Origin: Paracoccus sp. N5
Lineage (GTDB): Bacteria > Pseudomonadota > Alphaproteobacteria > Rhodobacterales > Rhodobacteraceae
Assembly: GCF_000371965.1 (NCBI RefSeq)
Contig: NZ_AQUO01000001.1
Location: 696,827 to 760,826 of the forward strand
Direction: 5' to 3'
DNA length: 64,000 bases
Shown: positions 49,710 through 57,576 of the stretch, one piece after another
Layout of the letters: each line of letters opens with the position of its first letter
Numbering within the stretch: position 1 is the stretch's first letter
Position numbers and translations under genes: made by a program
Notes under the pieces: generated by a model
Databases searched by the model: none
Told to the model about the DNA's origin: nothing
What the model saw: the letters and a program-made list of their open reading frames with translations, nothing else

Positions 49710-50266
49710 CGTGCTGTTCCTTTCAAAAATACCGCTCACACAGCGCAGCGGCTCGGCAAAGCTGAAGATCGAAGCTGAGCCGCAAGGAACAGGGTCCGAA
49801 AACAAGAGATGCAGATCCTATATAGGTCATGCCGGCTGAGTTTACGAGGAAATTCCGGGGATCATGCGATCTCGGCCCATTACCCGTTGTTCGGCAAGGA
49901 AAGAATTTGCGACCCGCATCGGCGGAAAATTCCGAAAAGGCCGTTTTTACCGCAGACTCCAAACCTCAGCTTTCGCCCTGTTCCTTGCCGTCCAGTTCCC
50001 GGGCGTTCGTTTCCGCTATCGTCTCATGTAGCCGCGAATGGGCGGATTGCCATGCATCGAGCGCGCCCACGGCCTGGTCGAGCGCCTTTCTGTCCGGCCC
50101 ATCGAATTGGGGAGCCGCCTCCTTGATCGCCCAGTAGAGCCGGCGCACCACCGGGGTCATCCGCTCCAGCCAGGCCAGGACATCCCTCAGGCTCTGCTCC
50201 TTGCCGCCGGGGTTGGAATAGACCCCGCCCTGGAGGCCCTGCAGTTCCAGCTCGCTCAAGCGGAGC

Positions 50267-51655
50267 TCGATATCGATGCTGTCCCTGAGCGTGGTGTAGG
50301 TTCTGGGTGAGGTGGTCACCGGCGATGTTCGGTTAAGGTCTGGTTGCTTACGCCAACCCAGAACCGAGAGGACCACCGATGACCACCGACATGATGAACT
50401 TCCGCGACCTTGTGGAGAAGGCCCCTGATGCGGACCTGCTGCGCGAGATGATCGGCTTTGCGGCCGAACGGCTGATGGAGCTGGAGGTCGGCGCTGTGAC
50501 GGGCGCGGCCTATGGCGAGAAGGACCCTGCACGGCGGGCGCAGCGCAACGGCTACCGCGACAGGGACTGGGAGACGCGCGCCGGGACGGTCGAACTGCGT
50601 ATTCCGAAGCTTCGGAAGGGCAGCTACTTTCCGGGCTTTCTCGAGCCCCGGCGGATGGCCGAGAAGGCGCTAACGGCGGTCATCCAGGAGGCCTACGTTC
50701 AGGGTATCTCGACGCGGTCCGTGGACGATCTGGTCAAGGCCATGGGCATGTCGGGGATCAGCAAGAGCCAAGTCTCGCGGCTCTGCGAAGAGATCGACGG
50801 CAAGGTGAAGGCGTTTCTGAACCGCCCCCTCGAAGGTGACTGGCCCTATCTCTGGATCGACGCCACCTACCTCAAGGTCCGTCGAGGCGGGCGGATCGTC
50901 TCGGTCGCCGTCATCATCGCCATCGGCGTCAACACCGATGGGCGGCGCGAGGTTCTTGGTCTCGAGATCGGCACATCCGAGGCCGAGCCGATCTGGACGG
51001 AGTTCCTTCGCAAGCTGACCCGCCGCGGACTGCGCGGGGTGAAGCTCGTCATCAGCGATGCCCACGAAGGCATCAAGGCCGCGGTCTCGAAGGTGCTCAG
51101 CGCCACCTGGCAGCGCTGTCGCGTCCACTTCCAGCGCAATGCCCTGGCGCATGCCGGGAAGAGCGGGCGGCGCGTCGTCTCGGCCTTCATCGCCACCGCC
51201 TTCGCCCAAGACACCGCCAAGGCCGCCAGCACCCAGTGGCGCGCCGTGGCCGACCAGATCAGGCCCAAGGTGCCGAAGCTGGCCACCCTCATGGATGACG
51301 CGGAGCATGACGTCCTGGCCTACATGTCCTTCCCCAAGGAACACCGGGCCAAGCTGCACTCGACCAACCCGATCGAAAGGCTGAACGGCGAGATCAAGCG
51401 CCGCACCGACGTCGTCGGAATATTCCCGAATGACGACGCCATCGTCCGCCTCGTCGGGGCTCTGCTCCTCGAACAGAACGATGAATGGACCGTTCAGCGC
51501 ACCCGCTACATGACGCTGGAAACCATCGCGTCAATGGGCGATGATCCCGTCATCAGCCTGCCCGCAGCGGCATCCTGATCAAGCAGGCCAGCGCCGAACC
51601 TAACGGTGACGATCAGCGCCAGCTACACCACTCCGTGGGACAGCATCTCGATATC
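50267..51655 (+). mobile_element. IS256-family insertion sequence with perfect 8-bp target duplication
   Basis: The element covers 50275-51647 (1373 bp). Its ends are GATGCTGTCCC (left) and GGGACAGCATC (right), followed inside by similar GTGGTGTAG sequences. TCGATATC occurs directly on both sides (50267-50274 and 51648-51655), the 8-bp duplication usual for IS256. The transposase gene is intact, so the insertion may be recent. Confidence 0.92.
50379..51578 (+). CDS. IS256-family transposase
   Basis: The 399-residue Mutator-type transposase has MNFRDLVEKAPDADLLREMI, then RNGYRDRDWETRAGTVELRI, YLWIDATYLKVRRGGRIVSV (first Asp), VKLVISDAHEGIKAAVSKVL (second Asp), CRVHFQRNALAH and STNPIERLNGEIKRRTDVVG (Glu), so all catalytic residues are present. 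Length matches the family. It should be functional. Confidence 0.93.
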   Translation: MTTDMMNFRDLVEKAPDADLLREMIGFAAERLMELEVGAVTGAAYGEKDPARRAQRNGYRDRDWETRAGTVELRIPKLRKGSYFPGFLEPRRMAEKALTAVIQEAYVQGISTRSVDDLVKAMGMSGISKSQVSRLCEEIDGKVKAFLNRPLEGDWPYLWIDATYLKVRRGGRIVSVAVIIAIGVNTDGRREVLGLEIGTSEAEPIWTEFLRKLTRRGLRGVKLVISDAHEGIKAAVSKVLSATWQRCRVHFQRNALAHAGKSGRRVVSAFIATAFAQDTAKAASTQWRAVADQIRPKVPKLATLMDDAEHDVLAYMSFPKEHRAKLHSTNPIERLNGEIKRRTDVVGIFPNDDAIVRLVGALLLEQNDEWTVQRTRYMTLETIASMGDDPVISLPAAAS

Positions 51656-51706
51656 GCTCAGCCGTTCCTTGATATCTCTGTCGCTGTTCTCGACCAATGA
51701 GACCAT

Positions 51707-52139
51707 TTTCGCCCCCTCCCTTTATGCGGTCGCTCCTCTTGGGCCTGCCGGCCCATCGATCACGCCTGATCGGTCGTCGGATCGTCCATGCCGCTCGCAG
51801 CACGAACCGGCATGCCGCGCTCGTTCCCGTCCCTTTTCCGACGCCGGCGCACTCCTGCATCATGCTGCGGCTCGGGTCGTTTCTCGGGGGTGCTGGCGAT
51901 GTCTGCGGAATCCACGGTCTGGGTCTCCCTGTTGCCGGACGAAAAAATTCGAACAGGCACGGCTGATATGGGGTGTCAGGGGGCTGCAGGCCATAGGAGA
52001 CATGCGCCTATCGACCAACCTCCGGAAAGCCCGAGAAAGAAATCTCGGTGACGACGAGGCGGTTCTGCAACGGCAGGATGAGGTCAGCGCAGTCGATGGC
52101 CGTTACGACGAGTTTTGCGTCGGTCGGCTTTTGCGATTC
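51707..52139. other. Mostly gene-free region
   Basis: The only candidate is a 66-residue minus-strand frame at 51760-51960, with charged, low-complexity text (ASTPEKRPEPQHDAGVRRRR) and an uncertain ribosome site; I do not call it. The region holds the promoter of the split gene at its left end. Confidence 0.4.
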
Positions 52140-52388
52140 CTATTCAGGCGCGGGATCGGTTCTTTCCGCTGCCGCGTCGATCCGGTCGGCCCATTCGATC
52201 AGCAATCGCGCTGCGCCGAAATCTCCGTGCCTGTCGCGCTTCTGGGCGGCGAGAGCGAGATGTTCCCGCAGATCCGTCGTCATGAGCAGGCCGGGCCGCT
52301 CGGTGGCCAGAAAGAGCATTTGCAGCAGGTGCTCTATGGCGGCTTCGTATTGATCCGGGCTTTCGATTGCCACCTTCCTGCCTTCCAT
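52140..52388 (-). CDS. Hypothetical helical protein
   Basis: From ATG 52388 an 82-residue protein: MEGRKVAIESPDQYEAAIEH then LLQMLFLATERPGLLMTTDL and ALAAQKRDRHGDFGAARLLI, EWADRIDAAAERTDPAPE. It is all-helical, acidic, with no known domain. Similar small proteins are found in Rhodobacterales stress loci. Same direction as the gene at 52510. Confidence 0.6.
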   Translation of the reverse strand: MEGRKVAIESPDQYEAAIEHLLQMLFLATERPGLLMTTDLREHLALAAQKRDRHGDFGAARLLIEWADRIDAAAERTDPAPE

Positions 52389-52509
52389 CGGTTGCTGCCT
52401 GGCGACTCGTGTCAGGCGATTGCTGGTTGCCCCAAAGGACGAAGACCGGATACCCGTTTTGCAGCGGTATCGGCCGGCTTGACCGTCAGCATGGCTGGCG
52501 CGTGTCGCG

Positions 52510-52707
52510 TCACCAGTCCCGGAACCGCTCGAACAGCCCGGACGTGCAGGATCTGATCGGAATGAGCCGGGTTGTTCCGTCGTCATGGACGAGCTTCACC
52601 AGATCCCCATTCTGGAAATGGCGGATCCCCTCAAGATGCCACGGCGGCTGAGCAAAGATTTCGGTAGCTCCGGTGAGCGCGTCGGTCAGGGCAACACGTT
52701 TGGTCAT
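52510..52707 (-). CDS. Hypothetical small protein
   Basis: A 65-residue protein MTKRVALTDALTGATEIFAQ then PPWHLEGIRHFQNGDLVKLV, HDDGTTRLIPIRSCTSGLFE. It appears to be a small beta-rich domain with a GDLVKLVHDDG turn. No family match known. Its ATG follows AGGTTTCC. It may be one unit with 52140. Confidence 0.55.
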   Translation of the reverse strand: MTKRVALTDALTGATEIFAQPPWHLEGIRHFQNGDLVKLVHDDGTTRLIPIRSCTSGLFERFRDW

Positions 52708-52885
52708 GGAAACCTCGCTATCTGGACGAGCGAAAACGGCGGACCTGGATCCGCCGCTTCACCTTCCAGCTTTTGAATGCCGCATACCAGCGCAGATTTG
52801 GACCACGCCTTGGTGCGGCAATTTACCGGAAGATCGGGGGTCCGCAGGTTTCCGCCCGCTTCGCCTTTCGAATGGCAGCCGGCCG

Positions 52886-53041
52886 TCATCTGTGGTCAGC
52901 AGGCTTCCGCATGGGGTCGTCTTTCGGATCGTTGTCGCCCTGCTGCGGGGCTTCCGGCAGCTCGCCCTGCTGGCCCTGACGGGTGTCCCTCGGGTCCAGA
53001 GTGTCGTTCTTTGGGCCGGTGCCCACAATGGGGTCCTCCAT
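52886..53041 (-). CDS. Possible small hydrophilic protein
   Basis: A 51-residue frame from ATG 53041: MEDPIVGTGPKNDTLDPRDT then RQGQQGELPEAPQQGDNDPK and DDPMRKPADHR. It is intrinsically disordered in style, like several small stress-linked proteins of this bacterial group. Evidence is weak: short, no conserved motif, modest ribosome site. Confidence 0.35.
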   Translation of the reverse strand: MEDPIVGTGPKNDTLDPRDTRQGQQGELPEAPQQGDNDPKDDPMRKPADHR

Positions 53042-53365
53042 GGCACCGCCCGGAGATCCCGCTCGGATGAACAAGACATGGGGTCGAAGGGGTGGAATTG
53101 CGCCCTCCGGATCGAAACTATCGTGCAAGCTGGTCATATGGCTGGAAAGAATGTTGCGCCGGTCTGGTGGCACCTAAAGCGCCGCCAGCGTCGTTACCGA
53201 CCGTCGGGGTCCGCGCCCTCGAGATACGATGATGTCACGTCAGCTATTTCCTCCGCGCGTCCAGGACATGGGTAACGAGACTTTACAGATGCTGAACTGC
53301 GTCCGCTTCAAGGTTGACCTTCCGCGGATTCCCCGAGCAGCCGTCGTCGAGACGCACCTGCTGGC
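53042..53365. other. Gene-free region upstream of the arsenic operon
   Basis: No protein-like frame on either strand. It is followed by a TTGACA promoter element and the ArsR operator. Nothing else recognised. Confidence 0.4.
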
Positions 53366-53410
53366 TTGACAACATCAGGTCTCACCTTCATTGTCTCAAC
53401 ATATCTTGAG
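53366..53410 (+). promoter_or_regulatory. Promoter and ArsR-type operator of the arsenic operon
   Basis: TTGACA at 53366-53371 is a consensus -35 element. CTCAA (53395-53399) and TTGAG (53406-53410) form an inverted repeat spaced by CATATC, the imperfect dyad typical of ArsR operators (TCAA-N6-TTGA). The arsR start is 12 bases beyond. ArsR binding here would block transcription until As(III) or Sb(III) is bound. Confidence 0.6.
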
Positions 53411-53421
53411 TGGTTGATTCG

Positions 53422-53784
53422 ATGGAAGAGCAACGCGCCCTTGCCGGCTTCGCGGCGCTGTCGCAGGAGACCCGGCTGCGCATCGTCCGGCTGCTGGTCA
53501 AGGCCGGGCCGGAGGGCATGGCGGCCGGGGCCATCGGCGAGGCCCTGGGCGGTGCCAGCACCTCGCGACTGTCGTTTCACCTGACCCATCTCGAACATGC
53601 CGGGCTGATCCGGTCCCGGCGCGAGGGGCGCTTCATCATCTACAGCGCCGTCTTTGCGACATTGGCCGGACTGATCGCATTCCTGATGCGCGATTGCTGC
53701 GACGGCCACCCCGAGATCTGCGCGCCGGTCGCGGCCGCGCTGTCCTGTTCCTGTGAACCCAGCAAGGATGCCCTGCATGGCTGA
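53422..53784 (+). CDS. arsR: ArsR-family repressor
   Basis: From ATG 53422 (a GTG at 53410 is the alternative) the 120-residue protein has MEEQRALAGFAALSQETRLR, winged helix STSRLSFHLTHLEHAGLIRS and RREGRFIIYSAVFATLAGLI. Cys residues cluster near the C-terminus (DCCDGHPEIC and SCSCEPS), likely the metalloid site: the classical helix-3 ELCVCDL site is absent, as in some alphaproteobacterial ArsRs with C-terminal Cys. It overlaps the arsC start by 8 bases. Confidence 0.9.
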   Translation: MEEQRALAGFAALSQETRLRIVRLLVKAGPEGMAAGAIGEALGGASTSRLSFHLTHLEHAGLIRSRREGRFIIYSAVFATLAGLIAFLMRDCCDGHPEICAPVAAALSCSCEPSKDALHG

Positions 53785-54730
53785 CGCCTCGCCTCGTGTC
53801 TTCAACGTGCTGTTTCTCTGCACCGGCAACTCTGCCCGCTCGCTCATCGCCGAAAGCGTGCTGCGCAAGGAGGGCGGCGCGCGGTTCCGCGCCTTCTCGG
53901 CCGGCAGCCAGCCGAAGGGAGAGGTGCATCCGCGGACCCTGAAGATCCTGCAGAACTACCATTACCCGACCGAAGGGCTGCGCTCGAAAAGCTGGGACGA
54001 ATTCGCCGCGCCCGATGCGCCGGTGATGGATTTCGTCTTCACCGTTTGCGACGACGCGGCGGGCGAGGCCTGTCCCTATTGGCCGGGCCAGCCGATGACG
54101 GCGCATTGGGGCCTTCCAGACCCGGCAGCCGCGACCGGCAGCGAGTTGCAGCGCGACATGGCCTTCATCGAGACGCTGCGCTACATGAAGGCGCGCATCC
54201 AGGCCTTTGCCGCCCTGCCGATCGGCACCCTGGACCGCGCCAGCCTCGTCTCCAGGCTGCACGAGATCGGATGCTCCGAAGGCACAAGCGAGGCAGGAGA
54301 CAGCATGGACGTCGTGATCTATCACAACCCGGACTGCGGCACTTCGCGCAACGTGCTGGCGCTGATCCGCAATGCCGGGATCGAGCCGCATGTGGTGGAA
54401 TACCTCAAGACGCCGCCCTCGCGCGCGATGTTGGAGCAGCTTATCGCCCGCATGGGCATCGCGCCGCGCGATCTGCTGCGCCAGCAGGGTACGCCTTATG
54501 CCGAGCTTGGCCTGGACGACCCGGCGCTGACCGACGCCGCGCTGATCGAGGCGATGCTGGCGCATCCGGTGCTGATCAACCGGCCCATCGTGGTCAGCCC
54601 CAGGGGCGTGCGGCTCTGCCGGCCCTCGGAGCAGGTGCTGGACCTGCTGCCGCCGCAGCGCGCCGCCTTCAGCAAGGAGGATGGCGAGCCAGTCGTGGAT
54701 GCCCAAGGCAACCGCATTCGCCCGGCCTGA
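53777..54730 (+). CDS. arsC: Fusion of two arsenate reductases: LMW-phosphatase type plus glutaredoxin type
   Basis: One uninterrupted frame encodes two complete ArsC domains. Residues 1-~170 are thioredoxin/LMW-PTPase type: VLFLCTGNSARS with the P-loop Cys15-x5-Arg21 and FTVCDDAAGEACPYWPGQPM with the redox Cys. Residues 177-317 are glutaredoxin-type ArsC: VVIYHNPDCGTSRNVL with Cys187, LKTPPSRAMLEQLIARMG and HPVLINRPIVVSPRGVRLCR. The two use different reductants. Both turn As(V) to As(III) for export by Acr3. The second domain keeps an ATG and a GGAGA ribosome site, so it may also be translated separately. The start overlaps arsR. Confidence 0.9.
   Translation: MADASPRVFNVLFLCTGNSARSLIAESVLRKEGGARFRAFSAGSQPKGEVHPRTLKILQNYHYPTEGLRSKSWDEFAAPDAPVMDFVFTVCDDAAGEACPYWPGQPMTAHWGLPDPAAATGSELQRDMAFIETLRYMKARIQAFAALPIGTLDRASLVSRLHEIGCSEGTSEAGDSMDVVIYHNPDCGTSRNVLALIRNAGIEPHVVEYLKTPPSRAMLEQLIARMGIAPRDLLRQQGTPYAELGLDDPALTDAALIEAMLAHPVLINRPIVVSPRGVRLCRPSEQVLDLLPPQRAAFSKEDGEPVVDAQGNRIRPA
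54292..54307 (+). promoter_or_regulatory. Internal ribosome site and start codon of the second ArsC domain
   Basis: AGGCAGGAGACAGC directly precedes an in-frame ATG at 54305, at the junction of the two arsenate-reductase domains. The spacing is right for initiation. It suggests two genes became fused by loss of a stop and that the second can still be made alone. Confidence 0.6.
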
Positions 54731-54739
54731 AAGGAACAG

Positions 54740-55816
54740 ATGATGCCCCCCGACAGCCCGGCCCGCCGGCTTTCCTTTCTCGACCGCTACCTGACGCTCT
54801 GGATCTTCGCGGCCATGGCGCTCGGCATCCTGCTGGGCACGCTGTTCACCGGTCTGCCGGATGCGCTGAACGCCATGGCGGTCGGCTCGACCAATATCCC
54901 CATCGCCATCGGGCTGATCCTGATGATGTATCCGCCGCTGGCGAAGGTCCGCTACGAGGACCTGCCCCGGGTCTTTGCCGACCGGCGCGTGCTGGTGCTG
55001 TCGCTGGTGCAGAACTGGCTGATCGGGCCGGTGCTGATGTTCGCCTTAGCGGTGATCTTCCTGCGCGACCAGCCGGAATACATGACCGGGCTGATCCTGA
55101 TCGGCCTGGCGCGCTGCATTGCCATGGTGCTGGTCTGGAACCAGCTGGCGCGCGGCGACGGGCAATATGTCGCCGGGCTGGTGGCCTTCAACTCGATCTT
55201 CCAGATCCTGTTCTTCTCGACCTATGCCTGGTTGTTCCTGACCGTGCTGCCGCCGCTGTTCGGGCTGGAGGGCAGCGTGATCGACGTGGGTTTCCGGACG
55301 GTGACCGAGGCGGTGCTGATCTACCTGGGCATCCCCTTCGCCGCCGGGTTCCTGACCCGGCATGTGCTGATCCGGCGCAGGGGAGAGGAATGGTATCGCG
55401 AGGCATTCCTGCCGAGGATCAGCCCGATCACGCTGGCCGCGCTGCTTTTCACCATCGTCGCGATGTTCAGCCTGAAGGGTGGCGATGTCGTGCGCCTGCC
55501 GCTCGACACTGTCAGGATCGCCGTGCCGCTGGTGCTGTATTTCGCCATCCAGTTCGTCGTCAGCTTCGCCATGGGCCGCCTGATCGCCCGGGACTATCCG
55601 CGCAGCACCGCCATCGCCTTCACCGCCGCCGGCAACAACTTCGAGCTGGCCATCGCCGTCGCCATCGCCGCCTATGGGCTGGCCTCGCCCGTGGCCTTCG
55701 CCGCGGTCATCGGCCCGCTGGTCGAGGTGCCGGTGCTGATCCTTCTGGTCAACGCCGCCCTGTGGCTGGGCCGCCGCTGGTTCCCCGAAGCAACCCCGCA
55801 AGAGGCCCGCGCATGA
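54740..55816 (+). CDS. acr3: Acr3-family arsenite efflux permease
   Basis: The 358-residue protein has about ten membrane segments: LWIFAAMALGILLGTLFTGL, PIAIGLILMMYPPLAKVRYE, LILIGLARCIAMVLVWNQLA with the conserved Cys126 that transports As(III), FTAAGNNFELAIAVAIAAYG and VIGPLVEVPVLILLVNAALW with the conserved Glu. It exports arsenite with the proton motive force. It starts 9 bases after arsC, ribosome site AAAGGAACAG, and overlaps arsH by ATGA. Confidence 0.95.
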   Translation: MMPPDSPARRLSFLDRYLTLWIFAAMALGILLGTLFTGLPDALNAMAVGSTNIPIAIGLILMMYPPLAKVRYEDLPRVFADRRVLVLSLVQNWLIGPVLMFALAVIFLRDQPEYMTGLILIGLARCIAMVLVWNQLARGDGQYVAGLVAFNSIFQILFFSTYAWLFLTVLPPLFGLEGSVIDVGFRTVTEAVLIYLGIPFAAGFLTRHVLIRRRGEEWYREAFLPRISPITLAALLFTIVAMFSLKGGDVVRLPLDTVRIAVPLVLYFAIQFVVSFAMGRLIARDYPRSTAIAFTAAGNNFELAIAVAIAAYGLASPVAFAAVIGPLVEVPVLILLVNAALWLGRRWFPEATPQEARA

Positions 55817-56520
55817 TCCCCGACCTGCCGAACCTGTCGCCCGACTGCCTGCGCGCGCCCGCGATTCCCGACCTGCCGCGAGCAACCCATCCGCCGCGCA
55901 TCCTGCTGCTCTACGGCTCGCTGCGCGAACGCTCCTACAGCCGCTTCGCCACGCTGGAGGCCGAGCGCCTGCTGCGGCATTTCGGTTGCGAGACGCGGGT
56001 GTTCCACGCCAACGGCCTGCCGCTGCCCGAGGATGCCGACCCGTCGCATCCGAAGGTGCAGGAGTTGCGCGACCTGTGCCTGTGGTCCGAAGGCCAGGTC
56101 TGGACCAGCCCGGAACGCCATGGGGCGATGACCGGGGTGATGAAGGCGCAGATCGACTGGATCCCGCTGTCGATGGGCGCGATCCGGCCAACGCAGGGCC
56201 GCACGCTGGCGGTGATGCAGGTCTCGGGCGGCTCGCAAAGCTTCAACGCGGTGAACCAGATGCGGGTGCTGGGCCGCTGGATGCGGATGCTGACGATCCC
56301 GAACCAGTCCTCGGTCGCCAGGGCGTATCAGGAGTTCGACGAGGCCGGGCGGATGCGGCCGTCGAGCTATTACGACCGCATCGTCGACGTGATGGAGGAA
56401 CTGGTGAAGTTCACCCTGCTGACCCGCGACCTGTCGGCCTTCCTGACCGACCGCTACAGCGAGCGCAAGGAGACGGCCGCAAAGCTTGAGGAACGGCTGA
56501 ACCTCAAGGCCGCGACATGA
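55813..56520 (+). CDS. arsH: ArsH organoarsenical oxidase / NADPH:FMN oxidoreductase
   Basis: The 235-residue flavoprotein has the flavin-binding LLYGSLRERSYSRFATLEAE (GSLRxxSxS) and LCLWSEGQVWTSPERHGAMT, MQVSGGSQSFNAVNQMRVLG and NQSSVARAYQEFDEAGRMRP, all characteristic of ArsH. ArsH oxidises trivalent organoarsenicals to the less toxic pentavalent forms and has NADPH-dependent reductase activity. It completes the operon with an ATGA overlap to acr3. Confidence 0.95.
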   Translation: MIPDLPNLSPDCLRAPAIPDLPRATHPPRILLLYGSLRERSYSRFATLEAERLLRHFGCETRVFHANGLPLPEDADPSHPKVQELRDLCLWSEGQVWTSPERHGAMTGVMKAQIDWIPLSMGAIRPTQGRTLAVMQVSGGSQSFNAVNQMRVLGRWMRMLTIPNQSSVARAYQEFDEAGRMRPSSYYDRIVDVMEELVKFTLLTRDLSAFLTDRYSERKETAAKLEERLNLKAAT

Positions 56521-56730
56521 GGCTGGAGAGGCGCGATATCGGGGAGCGATCGCGAGATGCACCCGGATCGCGCCGTAAAGGGCGACCGAACCGGGTCTGA
56601 ACCGGGCAACCGTCTTGACATTCCATCGTCGCCGTCGGAATTTTCCGGCATGGGGTCTTGCGACGCCCCACGAGGCGCCAGCCGAAGTTCGCGTTCCATT
56701 CCGACAACTCACTCAATGGAGGGAACGCAG

Positions 56731-57576
56731 ATGCCTGCGCCTGACGCCATAACCTGCGACAAGCTCGCCAAGCTGATCGGCACCGCACGATGCCCCGTCG
56801 TCGTCGACGTGCGCCGGGCGGATGCGAGAGACGCCGAACCCCGTCTCATCCCCTCCGCCCGATGGCTGGCTGAGGATGAAATCACCCCTGCGGCGCTTTC
56901 GGAACTGGCCCGCAGCCTGGATCGTCCGGTGGTGGTCCTATGCGCCGAGGGACACGGGCGCAGTCAGGGCGTCGCCGCCTGGCTGCGCCATGAAGGGGTC
57001 GCAGCCGAGTATCTGGAGGGAGGCATGGCGGCATGGCTCGCCGCCGGCCTGCCACTCGTCACGACCACAAGGATCACCGGCCATGATCCGCAGGGCCGCA
57101 GCCTGTGGGTCACACGGGCGCGGCCCAAGATCGATCGCATCGCCTGCCCCTGGCTGATCCGGCGCTTCATCGATCCACGGGCGGTGTTTCTGTTCGTCGC
57201 CCCGGCCGAGGTGCCCGCAGTGGCCGAGCGGTTCGGCGCCATGCCCTTCGATGTCGAAGGCGTGTTCTGGAGCCATCGCGGCGAGGACTGCACCTTCGAC
57301 GCGCTGCTGAAGGAAACCCGGTTGAGCATCCCGGCGCTCGACCGGCTGGCTTTGATCGTGCGCGGCGCGGATACCGCCCGCCTGGACCTCGCCCCCGAAG
57401 CGGCAGGTTTGCTTGCGGCGTCCCTGGGCCTGTCGCGGATGTATTCCGACGATCTGGAACAACTCGATGCCGGATTGCAGCTCTATGACGCTTTCTACCG
57501 TTGGGCGCGCGATGCCACGGACGAGATCCACAACTGGCCCACCAACGCCAGGGGTACGGGCCGGGGCGCGACATGA
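56731..57576 (+). CDS. Rhodanese-ChrB fusion chromate-resistance protein
   Basis: From ATG 56731 (site GGAGGGAA) the 281-residue protein has a rhodanese domain (LIGTARCPVVVDVRRADARD; VVLCAEGHGRSQGVAAWLRH with Cys in CAEGHGRS) and a ChrB C-terminal domain (RPKIDRIACPWLIRRFIDPR; FDVEGVFWSHRGEDCTFDAL; MYSDDLEQLDAGLQLYDAFY). ChrB proteins regulate or aid chromate resistance. The rhodanese replaces the N-terminal winged-helix part of ordinary ChrB, so a regulatory role is not certain. It overlaps chrA by ATGA. The 210 bases from arsH hold a possible promoter. Confidence 0.88.
   Translation: MPAPDAITCDKLAKLIGTARCPVVVDVRRADARDAEPRLIPSARWLAEDEITPAALSELARSLDRPVVVLCAEGHGRSQGVAAWLRHEGVAAEYLEGGMAAWLAAGLPLVTTTRITGHDPQGRSLWVTRARPKIDRIACPWLIRRFIDPRAVFLFVAPAEVPAVAERFGAMPFDVEGVFWSHRGEDCTFDALLKETRLSIPALDRLALIVRGADTARLDLAPEAAGLLAASLGLSRMYSDDLEQLDAGLQLYDAFYRWARDATDEIHNWPTNARGTGRGAT

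Larger units (their letters stand above)
49966..51706 (-). pseudogene. Small helical protein gene split by the IS256 element
   Basis: Removing the IS and one copy of its 8-bp target duplication rebuilds a continuous frame from ATG 51706 (ribosome site GGGAGGG): MVSLVENSDRDIKERLSDIE then LRLSELELQGLQGGVYSNPG, VLAWLERMTPVVRRLYWAIK and EAAPQFDGPDRKALDQAVGA to TGA at 49966, about 120 residues. It is acidic and helical, without a known domain. The insertion is in the first fifth of the gene, so no full product remains. Confidence 0.8.

Noticed and set aside
51760..51960. A 66-residue minus-strand ORF
   Set aside because: Low-complexity charged text, no convincing ribosome site and no family; too weak to list as a gene.
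54046..56520. An 824-codon frame spanning arsC, acr3 and arsH
   Set aside because: Only its last part is arsH; the rest is out of frame with acr3 and arsC, which have firm family identity.
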